Assembly: GCF_004121075.1 (NCBI RefSeq)
Contig: NZ_RHLN01000157.1
Coordinates: forward strand, 1-64,000
Direction of reading: 5' to 3'
Length of the DNA: 64,000 bases
Origin: Lutibacter sp. HS1-25
GTDB lineage: Bacteria > Bacteroidota > Bacteroidia > Flavobacteriales > Flavobacteriaceae
Shown: one piece after another, positions 35,874-43,749 of the stretch
Numbering within the stretch: the first letter of the stretch is position 1
How the letters are laid out: every line of letters begins with the position of its first letter
Made by a program: the position numbers and the translations under genes
The notes under the pieces: model-generated
The model's input: only the letters and a program-made list of their open reading frames with translations
What the model was told of the DNA's origin: nothing
Databases searched by the model: none

Positions 35874-37130
35874 ATGTTGTGTAATATGGTTATAAAAGAT
35901 TATTATTCGCTTACTGAAGCGGCTGAGGTGTTAGGTAAAAGTAAAGAAACATTAAGAAGATGGGATAATGATGGAAAATTAAAAGCACTTCGTGAGCCAA
36001 TAAGTAATTATAGAATTTATAAAAAGGAGCAATTAAATTTGTTTCTAGATATGTCAACCAATGACTTTGAAAATGAGGTTGATAATGCTGTTGTTCCAAA
36101 TAAAGAGTATAGAGTCTTAGAGCTTTTTGCTGGAGCAGGAGGTTTAGCAATTGGATTGGAGAAGTCTGGAATTAAATGTGTTGCACTTAATGAAATTGAT
36201 AAATATGCTTGTCAAACATTAAGAGAAAATAGGCCGAATTGGAATGTGTTAGAGGGTGATATAAGAACACTTGATTTTTCAAAATATAGAAATAAGGCAG
36301 AAATTGTAACCGGAGGATTTCCATGTCAGGCATTTAGTTATGCAGGCAAAAAACTTGGCTTACAAGACGCTAGAGGTACTTTGTTTTATGAGTTTGCAAG
36401 GGTTGTACAAGAGGTAAATCCTTTGATTTGTATAGGCGAGAATGTTAAGGGTTTATTATCTCACGAGAAAGGAAAAACAATTCAAGGGATGATCTCAATT
36501 TTAGATGAAATCGGTTATAATGTTGTCCCTGTTCAAGTATTAAAAGCTATCGACTACAAAGTCCCTCAAAAAAGGGAAAGAGTTATTTTAGTAGGAATTA
36601 GAAAAGATGTTGAAAGTTCTTTTTCGTACCCAAAACCTTATACTAAAATATATAATTTGTCAGACGCATTAAAAAAAGGAGAACTATATAATTGTGATGT
36701 GCCAAAATCTGAAGGTTCTAAGTATCCTGAACACAAGAAAAAAGTATTAAAACTTATACCTCCAAAAGGTTATTGGAGGAATTTACCATTAGATATTCAA
36801 AAGGAATATATGGGTAAAAGTTTTTATTTAGGAGGTGGTAAGACTGGTATTGCTCGTAGAATTGGTTGGGATGAGCCAAGTTTAACACTAACTTGCAGTC
36901 CAGCCCAAAAACAGACTGAAAGATGTCATCCAGAAGAGACGCGTCCTTTTACTGTTAGAGAATACGCTAGAATTCAAACGTTTCCAGATGATTGGAAGTT
37001 TATGGGTTCAATTTCGCAACAATACAAACAAATTGGTAATGCAGTACCTTGCAATTTAGGTAAAGAAATTGGCTATTCAATAGTTAATTTTTTAAATGAA
37101 TATTATTTAAGTTTATCAAAACCTAAATAG
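35874..37130 (+). CDS. DNA (cytosine-5) methyltransferase with N-terminal MerR-like HTH
   Basis: 418 residues. Residues ~11-58 form a MerR/excisionase-type winged HTH (YSLTEAAEVLGKSKETLRRW, then YRIYKKEQL). The rest is a C5 methyltransferase: motif I ELFAGAGGL, motif IV GGFPCQAFS with catalytic Cys151, motif VI GENVKG, motif VIII PQKRERVILVG, motifs IX-X REYARIQTFPDDW and QIGNAVP. Its partner is the convergent Eco47II-like nuclease, so a GGNCC-type target is likely. The fused HTH may bind DNA for autoregulation of the system, as N-terminal HTH regions of some C5 methyltransferases do. The gene overlaps the nuclease tail-to-tail by 28 bases. Confidence 0.93.
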   Translation: MLCNMVIKDYYSLTEAAEVLGKSKETLRRWDNDGKLKALREPISNYRIYKKEQLNLFLDMSTNDFENEVDNAVVPNKEYRVLELFAGAGGLAIGLEKSGIKCVALNEIDKYACQTLRENRPNWNVLEGDIRTLDFSKYRNKAEIVTGGFPCQAFSYAGKKLGLQDARGTLFYEFARVVQEVNPLICIGENVKGLLSHEKGKTIQGMISILDEIGYNVVPVQVLKAIDYKVPQKRERVILVGIRKDVESSFSYPKPYTKIYNLSDALKKGELYNCDVPKSEGSKYPEHKKKVLKLIPPKGYWRNLPLDIQKEYMGKSFYLGGGKTGIARRIGWDEPSLTLTCSPAQKQTERCHPEETRPFTVREYARIQTFPDDWKFMGSISQQYKQIGNAVPCNLGKEIGYSIVNFLNEYYLSLSKPK

Positions 37131-37867
37131 TAGCTATAGTTTTCAAATGTAATTTCGTCTAAAATACTTCTTTTAGCTAATTTTGCAGTTTTAGAGATTT
37201 CATTTAAAGCAGAGTTTTTGGTTAAATCAGTATCTTTTTTATTTAATAAAAAGTCATCAATTGCTTTTGGTAGTATACTGTAAAGTTCAAAAAAAGCATT
37301 GTCATTTCCTGTAAGTAATTTATAAAATTGATCACCAGAAATTTTAAAAATGCGACTATGACTATATTCCTTTCCGTTAATTTCGCCAAACCATTTTTCA
37401 TGAAAACTGTTTTTTGCTAAAATTTGAACCCAATAACAAGAAGCTTGTTTATAAGTGTCAGCATAATGTGCTAACTTTTGAAATAAACTTTCTGCAGAGC
37501 TGCTATTCATGGTATTGTGTTTATTTTTAATGTCAGCAAATAGTGTATTGTTGGTTGCTTTGATGTCAAATCCACTTAATTGTCCCATTTCATAACCAGT
37601 AATTCCACCTAATATTTGTTCATGAAATGTACCGATTGAATTGTTGATTGATTTATCAATTTGACGTTCTATTTCAAATTTTATAAGAGATTCTTCATCT
37701 AAATCGTTAAATTTAGCATCAAAAGTTAGTTTTATGGTATCAATTTTGTTATTGTAAAATTTCTTTTTACTGATATCTGCTTTTGCTTTTAAATATGAAT
37801 TATGAAGATTTTCAATACAAGAGAATAAGTGTTCGTCTGTTATAAAGCTAAGATATTTATGAGCCAT
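37103..37867 (-). CDS. Type II restriction endonuclease, Eco47II family
   Basis: 254 residues from ATG 37867 (MAHKYLSFITDEHLF); the frame is open to 37921 but the extra 18 residues are not family-like. It shows the Eco47II signature segments IGTFHEQILGGITGYE, GFDIKATNNTLFADIKNKHN (the D...D/ExK-type catalytic core: FDIKA, ADIKNKH) and GKEYSHSRIFKISGDQFYKL. Eco47II cuts GGNCC. Protected by the adjacent methyltransferase. A TATGTTTG (37915-37922, minus strand) could be its -7 element. The two genes converge, an arrangement that keeps their promoters apart. Confidence 0.9.
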   Translation of the reverse strand: MAHKYLSFITDEHLFSCIENLHNSYLKAKADISKKKFYNNKIDTIKLTFDAKFNDLDEESLIKFEIERQIDKSINNSIGTFHEQILGGITGYEMGQLSGFDIKATNNTLFADIKNKHNTMNSSSAESLFQKLAHYADTYKQASCYWVQILAKNSFHEKWFGEINGKEYSHSRIFKISGDQFYKLLTGNDNAFFELYSILPKAIDDFLLNKKDTDLTKNSALNEISKTAKLAKRSILDEITFENYSYYLGFDKLK

Positions 37868-37947
37868 TTTTTTATTTATAGTTAAATCGAAGATATGAAA
37901 AAGGAGACTATATTCAAACATATTTTTTATATTAAAAAAACCGCCTT

Positions 37948-38307
37948 ATGAACATTGAAGAATTTAGAGATTATTGCTTATCAAAAAAATATGTTACAGA
38001 ATGTTTTCCTTTTGACCAAACTACTTTGGTTTTTAAAGTGGCCGATAAAATGTTTGCATTATCGGGTTTAGAGCAGCACCCATCAAAGGTCAATTTAAAA
38101 TGTGATCCAGAAAAATCCATTGAATTGCGTGAGCAATATTCGACTATTATTGAGGGGTTTCATATGAGTAAAAAACATTGGAACACCGTAACTATTGAAG
38201 GCGATTTAAAAACCGATTTTATCAAAGAATTGATAGATCACTCGTACAATTTAGTTGTAAAAGGAATGACCAAAAAACAACAAAAAGAATTGGGATTTAT
38301 AGAGTAG
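37948..38307 (+). CDS. MmcQ/YjbR family DNA-binding protein
   Basis: 119 residues with the family pattern: MNIEEFRDYCLSKK, a TTLVFKVADKMFAL strand, KVNLKCDPEKSIELREQY, HMSKKHWNTVTI and LIDHSYNLVVKGMTKK. The fold resembles the C-terminal double-stranded-DNA-binding fold, but cellular function is unknown. It is transcribed away from the restriction gene. Confidence 0.9.
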   Translation: MNIEEFRDYCLSKKYVTECFPFDQTTLVFKVADKMFALSGLEQHPSKVNLKCDPEKSIELREQYSTIIEGFHMSKKHWNTVTIEGDLKTDFIKELIDHSYNLVVKGMTKKQQKELGFIE

Positions 38308-38411
38308 TTGTAAAGTTTAAAAGTTCTAAAAAAATATACGAAGTTAGATGTTAAATATTAGAAGTTTTAGCTGTAGTTCGAAAGTTTAAAGTCGGAAGAG
38401 CAGAGTGAACT

Positions 38412-38503
38412 GGTGGCTGAGCGTAGCCGAAGCCATTATAGTTTGTTTGAAAGTTTATTAGTTGTACATCGAGGTTGTCACGCTGAGCTTGTCGAAGCGC
38501 AAC
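38412..38503. repeat. Two intergenic hairpin repeats of the GCTGAGC...CGAAGC family
   Basis: Copy A (about 38412-38435) has core GGCTGAGCGTAGCCGAAGCC. Copy B (38474-38503) has outer arms GTTG/CAAC and core CGCTGAGCTTGTCGAAGCG. Both keep CTGAGC...CGAAG while the bases that pair outside it (GGC/GCC against CGC/GCG) differ together. A third copy lies at 43641-43668. Such elements are widespread in Bacteroidetes intergenic DNA. The apparent small ORF over them (ending in HAELVEAQ) is not a gene. Confidence 0.75.
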
Positions 38504-38511
38504 AATCAAAT

Positions 38512-39354
38512 TTAATGTTTCTTCCTAAATTCCGATGGCGTTATTCCCTTCATAGCTTTAAATTTTCGATTAAAATTTGCCAAATTATTAAAGCCCGATT
38601 TGTATGAAATTTCAGTAATACTTAAGTCGTTTTTTTTGGCCAGCAATTTACAAGCATTACCAATTCTAATATCAATTAAAAAATTTACAAAAGTCTTGTT
38701 GGTACGCTGTTTAAAATACCTGCAAAAAGCATTCGGAGTCATATTGGCAATATTTGCAACATCTTCCAGACTCACTTCCTTGTGAAAATTTTCCATCGAG
38801 TATTGAAAAATATCACTCATTCTTTTACCCTCATCACCAGCATATTTTTTTAAATTTATAAGCGAAGAAAGTTTAAGCTTATCGGCTTCAGTAATTAAAT
38901 TTAAAATCTCTAAAAATGATATAAATTGCTCATATTTAGGGAGTTTTTTTAATTTAGATAACAATAAAGTAATTTTATCTTTGTTAGAAAGTACTTGGTA
39001 ACCTAAAATAGAATCGTTAAAAAAGTGCTGAAAATGCTCAAATTCTGGTAAATTAAAAAATTCTTCACCATAAGAATTCTTCGAAAAAAACAGCGAAACA
39101 ATTTCGGTTTCTTTTTCAAAAGCAGCATCTCTTTTAAAAACGTGAGGCAAATTTTCGCCAAGCACAAAAACATCGTGTTTTTTAAAATCGCCTACACAAT
39201 CGCCAATAATATAAGTGCCTTCACCGTGTAAAACAACACTAATCTGAATCTCTTTATGTTGGTGTAATTTCTCGTAAAAAGTTTCATCTTTATAGTGTTC
39301 TACATATAAAGTTACATTTTCAGGTTTAGGAATTTTAAAGGGTAATACTTTCAT
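38512..39354 (-). CDS. AraC-family transcriptional regulator
   Basis: 280 residues. An N-terminal cupin (LHQHKEIQISVVLHGEGTYIIGD...GENLPHVF) forms the ligand domain; two C-terminal HTHs follow, SLEDVANIANMTPNAFCRYF and LSITEISYKSGFNNLANFNR, ending in KGITPSEFRKKH. It is divergent from the ketoglutarate-semialdehyde-type dehydrogenase 336 bases away. In Bacteroidetes this pairing often belongs to hydroxyproline or sugar-acid catabolism, so the effector may be such a compound. Confidence 0.9.
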   Translation of the reverse strand: MKVLPFKIPKPENVTLYVEHYKDETFYEKLHQHKEIQISVVLHGEGTYIIGDCVGDFKKHDVFVLGENLPHVFKRDAAFEKETEIVSLFFSKNSYGEEFFNLPEFEHFQHFFNDSILGYQVLSNKDKITLLLSKLKKLPKYEQFISFLEILNLITEADKLKLSSLINLKKYAGDEGKRMSDIFQYSMENFHKEVSLEDVANIANMTPNAFCRYFKQRTNKTFVNFLIDIRIGNACKLLAKKNDLSITEISYKSGFNNLANFNRKFKAMKGITPSEFRKKH

Positions 39355-39479
39355 TTTTAATAACTATGGGCTAAAATTAATCAATTATTTTTATAAATAT
39401 AGGTAAATAAGGTAAAATAATACAATGTGAAAGCAATTTAATATCAAAAACAAAAATTTAAACCAGCAACCCTACGTTT

Positions 39480-39487
39480 TACCTTTG
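39480..39487 (+). promoter_or_regulatory. -7 promoter element upstream of the aldehyde dehydrogenase
   Basis: TACCTTTG matches TAnnTTTG and reads rightward. No TTG at the expected -33 distance, as expected for an activator-dependent promoter under the divergent AraC protein. The predicted leader of about 200 bases contains an intergenic repeat. Outside this element and the repeat at 39554-39667, the 39355-39690 gap shows nothing I can name. Confidence 0.45.
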
Positions 39488-39553
39488 CGATACTTAGATT
39501 TTAGTATTAAATTGGACAAAAATACAAAGTAAAATTTAATACCCATTTACATC

Positions 39554-39667
39554 AATTTTTTTTGGGTGTTTCCGCAAGCGGTCGCGCTATCCGTTAAATC
39601 TTTTTTGGGTAATTTTTGCTTTGCAAAATCACCCAAAAAAGGATACCACTGCTATCGCTAACACAAG
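39554..39667 (+). repeat. ~110-bp interspersed intergenic repeat, copy 1
   Basis: It begins around TTTTTTTTGGGTGTTTCC and passes CGCTATCCGTTA, a strong hairpin TTTTTTGGGT...ACCCAAAAAA (39601-39640) and CCACTGCTATCGCTAACACAA. A related element lies in the opposite orientation at 42821-42907 (reverse complement: TTGGGCGTTCCCC...CAGGCTGTACGTTA...CACTGCCATCCTTAACGCAA). No coding potential. Confidence 0.65.
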
Positions 39668-39690
39668 CTAATAGTACTTAAAATTAAAAA

Positions 39691-41271
39691 ATGATTACAG
39701 GAAAAAACTACATAGGAAATTTATTAACCTCCATAGGAAATAAAACTTTCAAAACTTTTAATCCGCAAACAAATCTTGAAAATGACACTGTTTTTTACGA
39801 AGCTTCGGCTATAGAAATTGACAAAGCAGTAACATTGGCAACAGCAGCATTTAAAACATTTCAAAAAATACCAGGAGCTAAAAAAAGTGAATTTTTAAAT
39901 GAAATTGCCAACCAAATTGAAGCACTTGGAGATCAGTTAATTGAAATGTATTGTGCAGAATCTGGTTTAACAAAAGAACGTGCAATTGGCGAACGTGGAA
40001 GGACTATTTATCAGCTGCGCTCTTTTGCAAATTTAGTAAACGAAGGTTCTTGGGTAGAGGCAGTAATTGAAACTGCAGATTCAAACCGACAACCAATTCC
40101 TAAAGTTGATATTCGTAAAATGTTGGTGCCTTTGGGGCCTGTTGTGGTTTTTGGAGCAAGTAATTTTCCGTTAGCGTATGCTACTGCTGGTGGCGATACG
40201 GCTGCGGCTTTGGCAGCGGGTTGTTCGGTAATTGTAAAATCCCATCCTATGCACGCGGGTACGGGTGAGTTGGTTGCTATGGCAATTATAAACGCTGCCG
40301 AAAAAACAGGTATGCCAAATGGTGTGTTTTCAAATTTAAACAGTAGTGGTATTGAAGTTGGTGTTACTTTGGTAAAACATCCAGGTGTAAAAGCTGTTGG
40401 ATTTACAGGAAGTATAAGTGGAGGAAGGGCTTTATATGATATGGCAGCACAACGACCAGAACCGATCCCTGTTTTTGCCGAAATGGGTAGTGTAAATCCT
40501 GTAATTTTATTGCCAAATGCAGCCAAATTGAAAGGAGCAGATTGGGCCAAAACTTATGCAGCTTCTATTACATTGGGATCTGGACAATTTTGTACAAATC
40601 CAGGTTTAATTTTAGGAATTAAAGGCAATGATTTATCTCATTTTATGGAGTTTTTGTGTAATGAAATTGTAAAAATTGAACCTTCGTGTATGTTGCATCC
40701 AAACATAATTGGTGCTTTTGAAAATAATAAGTCAAAAATGTTGACTCAACCAGGTTTGCAAACTGCTGTAATTTTAGAAAAAGAAGTTCCAAAAAATTAT
40801 GGTCGTCAAATCATCACAACTGTTGATGGAGCAACCTTTTTAGCAAATACCAATTTACATCACGAAGTTTTTGGGCCATTTTCTATGGTCGTTCAGTGTG
40901 AAAATATGGCGCAATTAGAAGCAATTATTTCAAATCTAGAAGCTCAGTTAACAGGGACTATTTTAGCAGAAAACGAATTGGAAAATTATGGCAACATAAT
41001 TGATGTACTTCAAAACAGGGTTGGGCGAATTATTTTTAATGGTGTTCCAACAGGTGTTGAGGTTTGTGCGGCAATGGTTCACGGTGGTCCTTATCCAGCT
41101 TCAACCGATAGCCGTTTTACGGCAGTTGGTGTAAATTCAATTAAGCGATGGGTTAGACCGTTTTGTTATCAAAGTTGGCCAAATGAGTTGTTGCCAAACG
41201 CATTAAAAAATGAAAATCCTTTAGGAATCACACGAGAAATAAATGGAAATAAAACAATAGTAAGTTTGTAG
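39691..41271 (+). CDS. Aldehyde dehydrogenase, 2-ketoglutarate semialdehyde (2,5-dioxovalerate) type
   Basis: 526 residues, somewhat longer than standard ALDHs and typical of the NADP-linked KGSADH group. It has GASNFPLAYATAGGDTAAALAAGC near the cofactor site, GFTGSISGGRALYD (cofactor Gly motif), catalytic Glu in FAEMGSVNPV and the nucleophile Cys in SGQFCTNPG. It oxidises 2-oxoglutarate semialdehyde to 2-oxoglutarate, the terminal step of hydroxyproline, D-glucarate and some pentose pathways. It lies divergent from an AraC regulator and upstream of a proline-directed peptidase, which fits hydroxyproline use, but no epimerase or oxidase gene is here. Confidence 0.85.
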   Translation: MITGKNYIGNLLTSIGNKTFKTFNPQTNLENDTVFYEASAIEIDKAVTLATAAFKTFQKIPGAKKSEFLNEIANQIEALGDQLIEMYCAESGLTKERAIGERGRTIYQLRSFANLVNEGSWVEAVIETADSNRQPIPKVDIRKMLVPLGPVVVFGASNFPLAYATAGGDTAAALAAGCSVIVKSHPMHAGTGELVAMAIINAAEKTGMPNGVFSNLNSSGIEVGVTLVKHPGVKAVGFTGSISGGRALYDMAAQRPEPIPVFAEMGSVNPVILLPNAAKLKGADWAKTYAASITLGSGQFCTNPGLILGIKGNDLSHFMEFLCNEIVKIEPSCMLHPNIIGAFENNKSKMLTQPGLQTAVILEKEVPKNYGRQIITTVDGATFLANTNLHHEVFGPFSMVVQCENMAQLEAIISNLEAQLTGTILAENELENYGNIIDVLQNRVGRIIFNGVPTGVEVCAAMVHGGPYPASTDSRFTAVGVNSIKRWVRPFCYQSWPNELLPNALKNENPLGITREINGNKTIVSL

Positions 41272-41345
41272 TGAAATACTTATACAATCCGCTCAAAGCA
41301 ATAATTTTGAAATAGAAATGTGTTGTAATTTTTTAATAAAGTAAA

Positions 41346-41374
41346 TTCCCTCCTTGAGGAGGGTCAGGGAGGTG
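41346..41374. repeat. Small intergenic hairpin repeat (CCCTCC...GGAGGG)
   Basis: CCCTCC-TTGA-GGAGGG (41348-41363) is a perfect short hairpin followed by TCAGGGAGG, which could pair alternatively. The sequence type is a common interspersed element in flavobacterial genomes. It could also aid termination after the dehydrogenase, though a T-run is missing. Confidence 0.55.
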
Positions 41375-41484
41375 TTTAAATAATTGTTTTATAATTTAAT
41401 ATGATTTTTTTAACATTTAAATCCAAGGCAATCAATTGATAAATGTGTAATATTCCCTCAAAAAATAAAATCAAAAATCAAAAA

Positions 41485-42807
41485 ATGAAATTTTTAAAGT
41501 CACTTGTATTATTTGTAACTATAAGTTTTAGTGTTGTAGCTTGCAAAACTATAAAATTAGAGCCAGTTGTAATTTTGTCTTTTCAGCAACAATTAGAAAA
41601 ATTGTTTCCAGATGCTGAAATCACAAAAATGGAGCCAAAGGATTATTTTACAGATGCTTATCAGTTGGTTTTAAATCAGCCTTTGGATCATAAAAACCCA
41701 ACAGCAGGCACTTTTAAGCAATATGTTTATTTGTCGCATATAAGTGAAACTGCACCTGTGGTTTTAGTTACCGAAGGTTATAATGCCAGGCCAAGAACCT
41801 ATGAGCTTTCTAAGATTTTTAAAGGAAATCAGGTGCAAGTTGAATATCGATTTTATGGAAAATCTCGTCCAGATTCTATTCCTTGGCAGTATTTAACAAA
41901 CGATCAGGCGGTTGAAGATTATCATACGATTGTAACTAAATTAAAAAGATTGTACACAGGTAAATGGGCTTCAACAGGCATTAGCAAAGGCGGTGAAACG
42001 GTGTTGATTTATAAATCTAAATATCCTTGGGATGTGCGTGTGGCAGTACCTTATGTGGCTCCGTTAATTAATGCTCAGGAAGATCCACGAACGCAGGCAT
42101 TGATAAATACCGTTGGAAGTGATGAGTGCAGGGCAAAAATTGTACAATTTCAGCGATTGCTTTTAAAAAATAGGGACGCTGTTTTGGTTGAAATTGACAA
42201 TTATGCGAAACTTAAAAATATGACTTTTACTGAGGTGTCAACCAATGAAGCTTTAGAATATGCGGCGTTAGAATTTCCATTTTCGTTTTGGCAATGGGGA
42301 GGAAAGTGTGATGAAATTCCTGATGAAACTGCAACAGCTAAACAGTTGTTTAATTATGTTAACAGCATAGTTGGAATTGGTTTTTACAACGATGAAACGT
42401 ACTACGATTTGTTGCCAAGTTATTACCAGCATATGAATGAATTGGGTTATTATGGTTTTGATTCAGCACCTCTTAAAGATTTGCTGAAAGTTGTTAAAAA
42501 TCCCACCAATTTGCGTTTTACGCCAAAAGATATTCCGTTAAATTATAGTCCTGAATATATAAATGAAGTGCGTGAATTTGCTGAAAATAGAGGGACTAAG
42601 ATCTTGTATATTTATGGCGAATATGATCCTTGGGGTGCTTGTGCGCCAATTTTAAAGCCACAAGTTGAAGCTTTGAAAATGGTTTTAAAAGAAGGTTCTC
42701 ATAGTACCAGAATTAAGGATTTTAGTGCTGAAGATCAGCAATTAATTTATGATGCTTTGCAAAAATGGATGGGGTATAGCACAACTATTTATCCGTTAGT
42801 TGAATAG
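41485..42807 (+). CDS. S28-family serine peptidase, lipoprotein
   Basis: 440 residues from ATG 41485; a farther ATG at 41443 adds a polar extension in front of the signal. Lipobox SVVAC puts the acylated Cys at residue 20, so the enzyme is anchored in the envelope. The alpha/beta hydrolase body has the nucleophile in STGISKGGETVL (G-x-S-x-G), the acid in YIYGEYDPWGAC and the His in KEGSHSTRI. S28 enzymes (prolyl carboxypeptidase, DPP7-like) cleave next to proline. With the upstream dehydrogenase and downstream DPP IV it suggests use of proline-rich peptides. Confidence 0.85.
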   Translation: MKFLKSLVLFVTISFSVVACKTIKLEPVVILSFQQQLEKLFPDAEITKMEPKDYFTDAYQLVLNQPLDHKNPTAGTFKQYVYLSHISETAPVVLVTEGYNARPRTYELSKIFKGNQVQVEYRFYGKSRPDSIPWQYLTNDQAVEDYHTIVTKLKRLYTGKWASTGISKGGETVLIYKSKYPWDVRVAVPYVAPLINAQEDPRTQALINTVGSDECRAKIVQFQRLLLKNRDAVLVEIDNYAKLKNMTFTEVSTNEALEYAALEFPFSFWQWGGKCDEIPDETATAKQLFNYVNSIVGIGFYNDETYYDLLPSYYQHMNELGYYGFDSAPLKDLLKVVKNPTNLRFTPKDIPLNYSPEYINEVREFAENRGTKILYIYGEYDPWGACAPILKPQVEALKMVLKEGSHSTRIKDFSAEDQQLIYDALQKWMGYSTTIYPLVE

Positions 42808-42820
42808 TTTTGACTAACTT

Positions 42821-42907
42821 TTTTTGCGTTAAGGATGGCAGTGAAAAGCCCACAGCGATAGCGAGGACTTGTAACGTACAGCCTGACCCGAAGGGGAACG
42901 CCCAAAT
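42821..42907 (-). repeat. Interspersed intergenic repeat, copy 2 (inverted)
   Basis: The reverse complement reads TTGGGCGTTCCCC, GGGTCAGGCTGTACGTTA, CTCGCTATCGCTGTGGGC, CACTGCCATCCTTAACGCAA. It is recognisably the same family as 39554-39667 and occupies most of the gap between the peptidase and PhnA genes. Confidence 0.65.
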
Positions 42908-42909
42908 AA

Positions 42910-42940
42910 TTGTGATTACTGATTTTTAAATGTACTTTTG
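42910..42940 (+). promoter_or_regulatory. Promoter of the phnA-like gene
   Basis: TTG (42910-42912), a 20-base spacer and TACTTTTG (42933-42940) match the Bacteroidetes promoter. The ATG follows 23 bases after. Confidence 0.65.
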
Positions 42941-42963
42941 CCGAGATAAAAAATTAAAATAAA

Positions 42964-43536
42964 ATGTCGAAAGAATTAGAACAACGTAGTGGAAACAAGT
43001 GTGAATTGTGTGGGAATACTGAAAATTTGAGTGCTTTTGAAGTGTCTCAAGCTCCTGATGGAATTGCAGAAACGAGCATTTTTGCTTGTGCTACTTGTAT
43101 AGATCAAATTGAAAATCCGGACAATGTTGATGCAAATCACTGGCGTTGTTTAAATGATAGTATGTGGAGTGAAGTTGCTGCTGTACAGGTGGTTGCGTGG
43201 CGTATGTTGAGTCGTTTACGCGCTGAAGGTTGGCCGCAGGATTTGTTGGATATGTTGTATTTAGATGATGAAAATTTGGCTTGGGCAAAAGCTACAGGTG
43301 AAGGTACCGATACTGAAAATGCAGTGGTGCATAGAGATGTAAATGGTGTTATTTTACAAGCTGGAGACTCGGTTGTGTTGATTAAAGATTTGAAAGTTAA
43401 AGGGTCTAGTATGATTGCAAAACAAGGTACTGCTGTTAGAAGAATTTCTTTAGATCGTGAAAACGAAAAATATATTGAAGGTAAAGTAGGGCCTACTCAA
43501 ATTGTAATTATTACAGATTACGTGAAAAAAATATAA
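42964..43536 (+). CDS. PhnA domain protein
   Basis: 190 residues. A zinc-ribbon-like N-terminus (CELCGNTE and CATCID give two CxxC pairs), a helical middle (NDSMWSEVAAVQVVAWRMLSRL) and a C-terminal SH3-like PhnA domain (VHRDVNGVILQAGDSVVLIKDL, KVKGSSMIAKQGT). Despite the name, PhnA is not part of the C-P lyase pathway and its role is not established. Single gene with its own promoter and terminator. Confidence 0.9.
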   Translation: MSKELEQRSGNKCELCGNTENLSAFEVSQAPDGIAETSIFACATCIDQIENPDNVDANHWRCLNDSMWSEVAAVQVVAWRMLSRLRAEGWPQDLLDMLYLDDENLAWAKATGEGTDTENAVVHRDVNGVILQAGDSVVLIKDLKVKGSSMIAKQGTAVRRISLDRENEKYIEGKVGPTQIVIITDYVKKI

Positions 43537-43551
43537 TTTTTTTAAACATAT

Positions 43552-43599
43552 AAAAAGCCTAAAAATTTGAGATGTTTGCTTAAAATTTTAGGCTTTTTT
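43552..43599. terminator. Intrinsic terminator after phnA
   Basis: AAAAAGCCTAAAAATTT and AAATTTTAGGCTTTTT form a long stem followed by T residues, 16 bases after the stop codon. It is nearly symmetric and may work in both directions. Confidence 0.88.
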
Positions 43600-43620
43600 A
43601 TTACGGTATATGCTGTAACA

Positions 43621-43749
43621 CTGCAACTGAGACTGTTTACTGTCAACTTCGACAAGCTCAGTTTGACAAAACAGATTTTTATAGCTTTTTGAATTGTCTC
43701 TTTTTATTTTATAGATACGACTGCTAACTGAGACTGTTTACTGTAAACT
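43621..43749. repeat. Two direct 28-29-bp repeats around a GAGCTTGTCGA hairpin
   Basis: ACTGAGACTGTTTACTGT occurs in near-identical 28-29-base blocks at 43621-43648 and 43721-43749 (one inserted base). Between them, 43641-43668, is a third copy of the hairpin family seen near 38.5 kb, in reverse orientation (TCGACAAGCTCAGTT). The second direct repeat runs into the stop codon of the flavoprotein gene. Two copies only, so not a CRISPR. Confidence 0.65.

Noticed and set aside
38413-38607. Small ORF with a HAELVEAQ stretch
   Set aside because: It is the translation of two intergenic hairpin repeats and then runs antisense into the AraC gene; such HAELVEA peptides are a known annotation artefact.
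40011-40550. Long antisense ORF (179 codons) within the aldehyde dehydrogenase gene
   Set aside because: Low-complexity Pro/Ala-rich translation on the opposite strand of a clearly conserved enzyme; a shadow of its codon pattern.
43621-43749. Direct repeats considered as a CRISPR
   Set aside because: Only two copies, not followed by further repeats or cas genes, and the spacer contains a known hairpin repeat.
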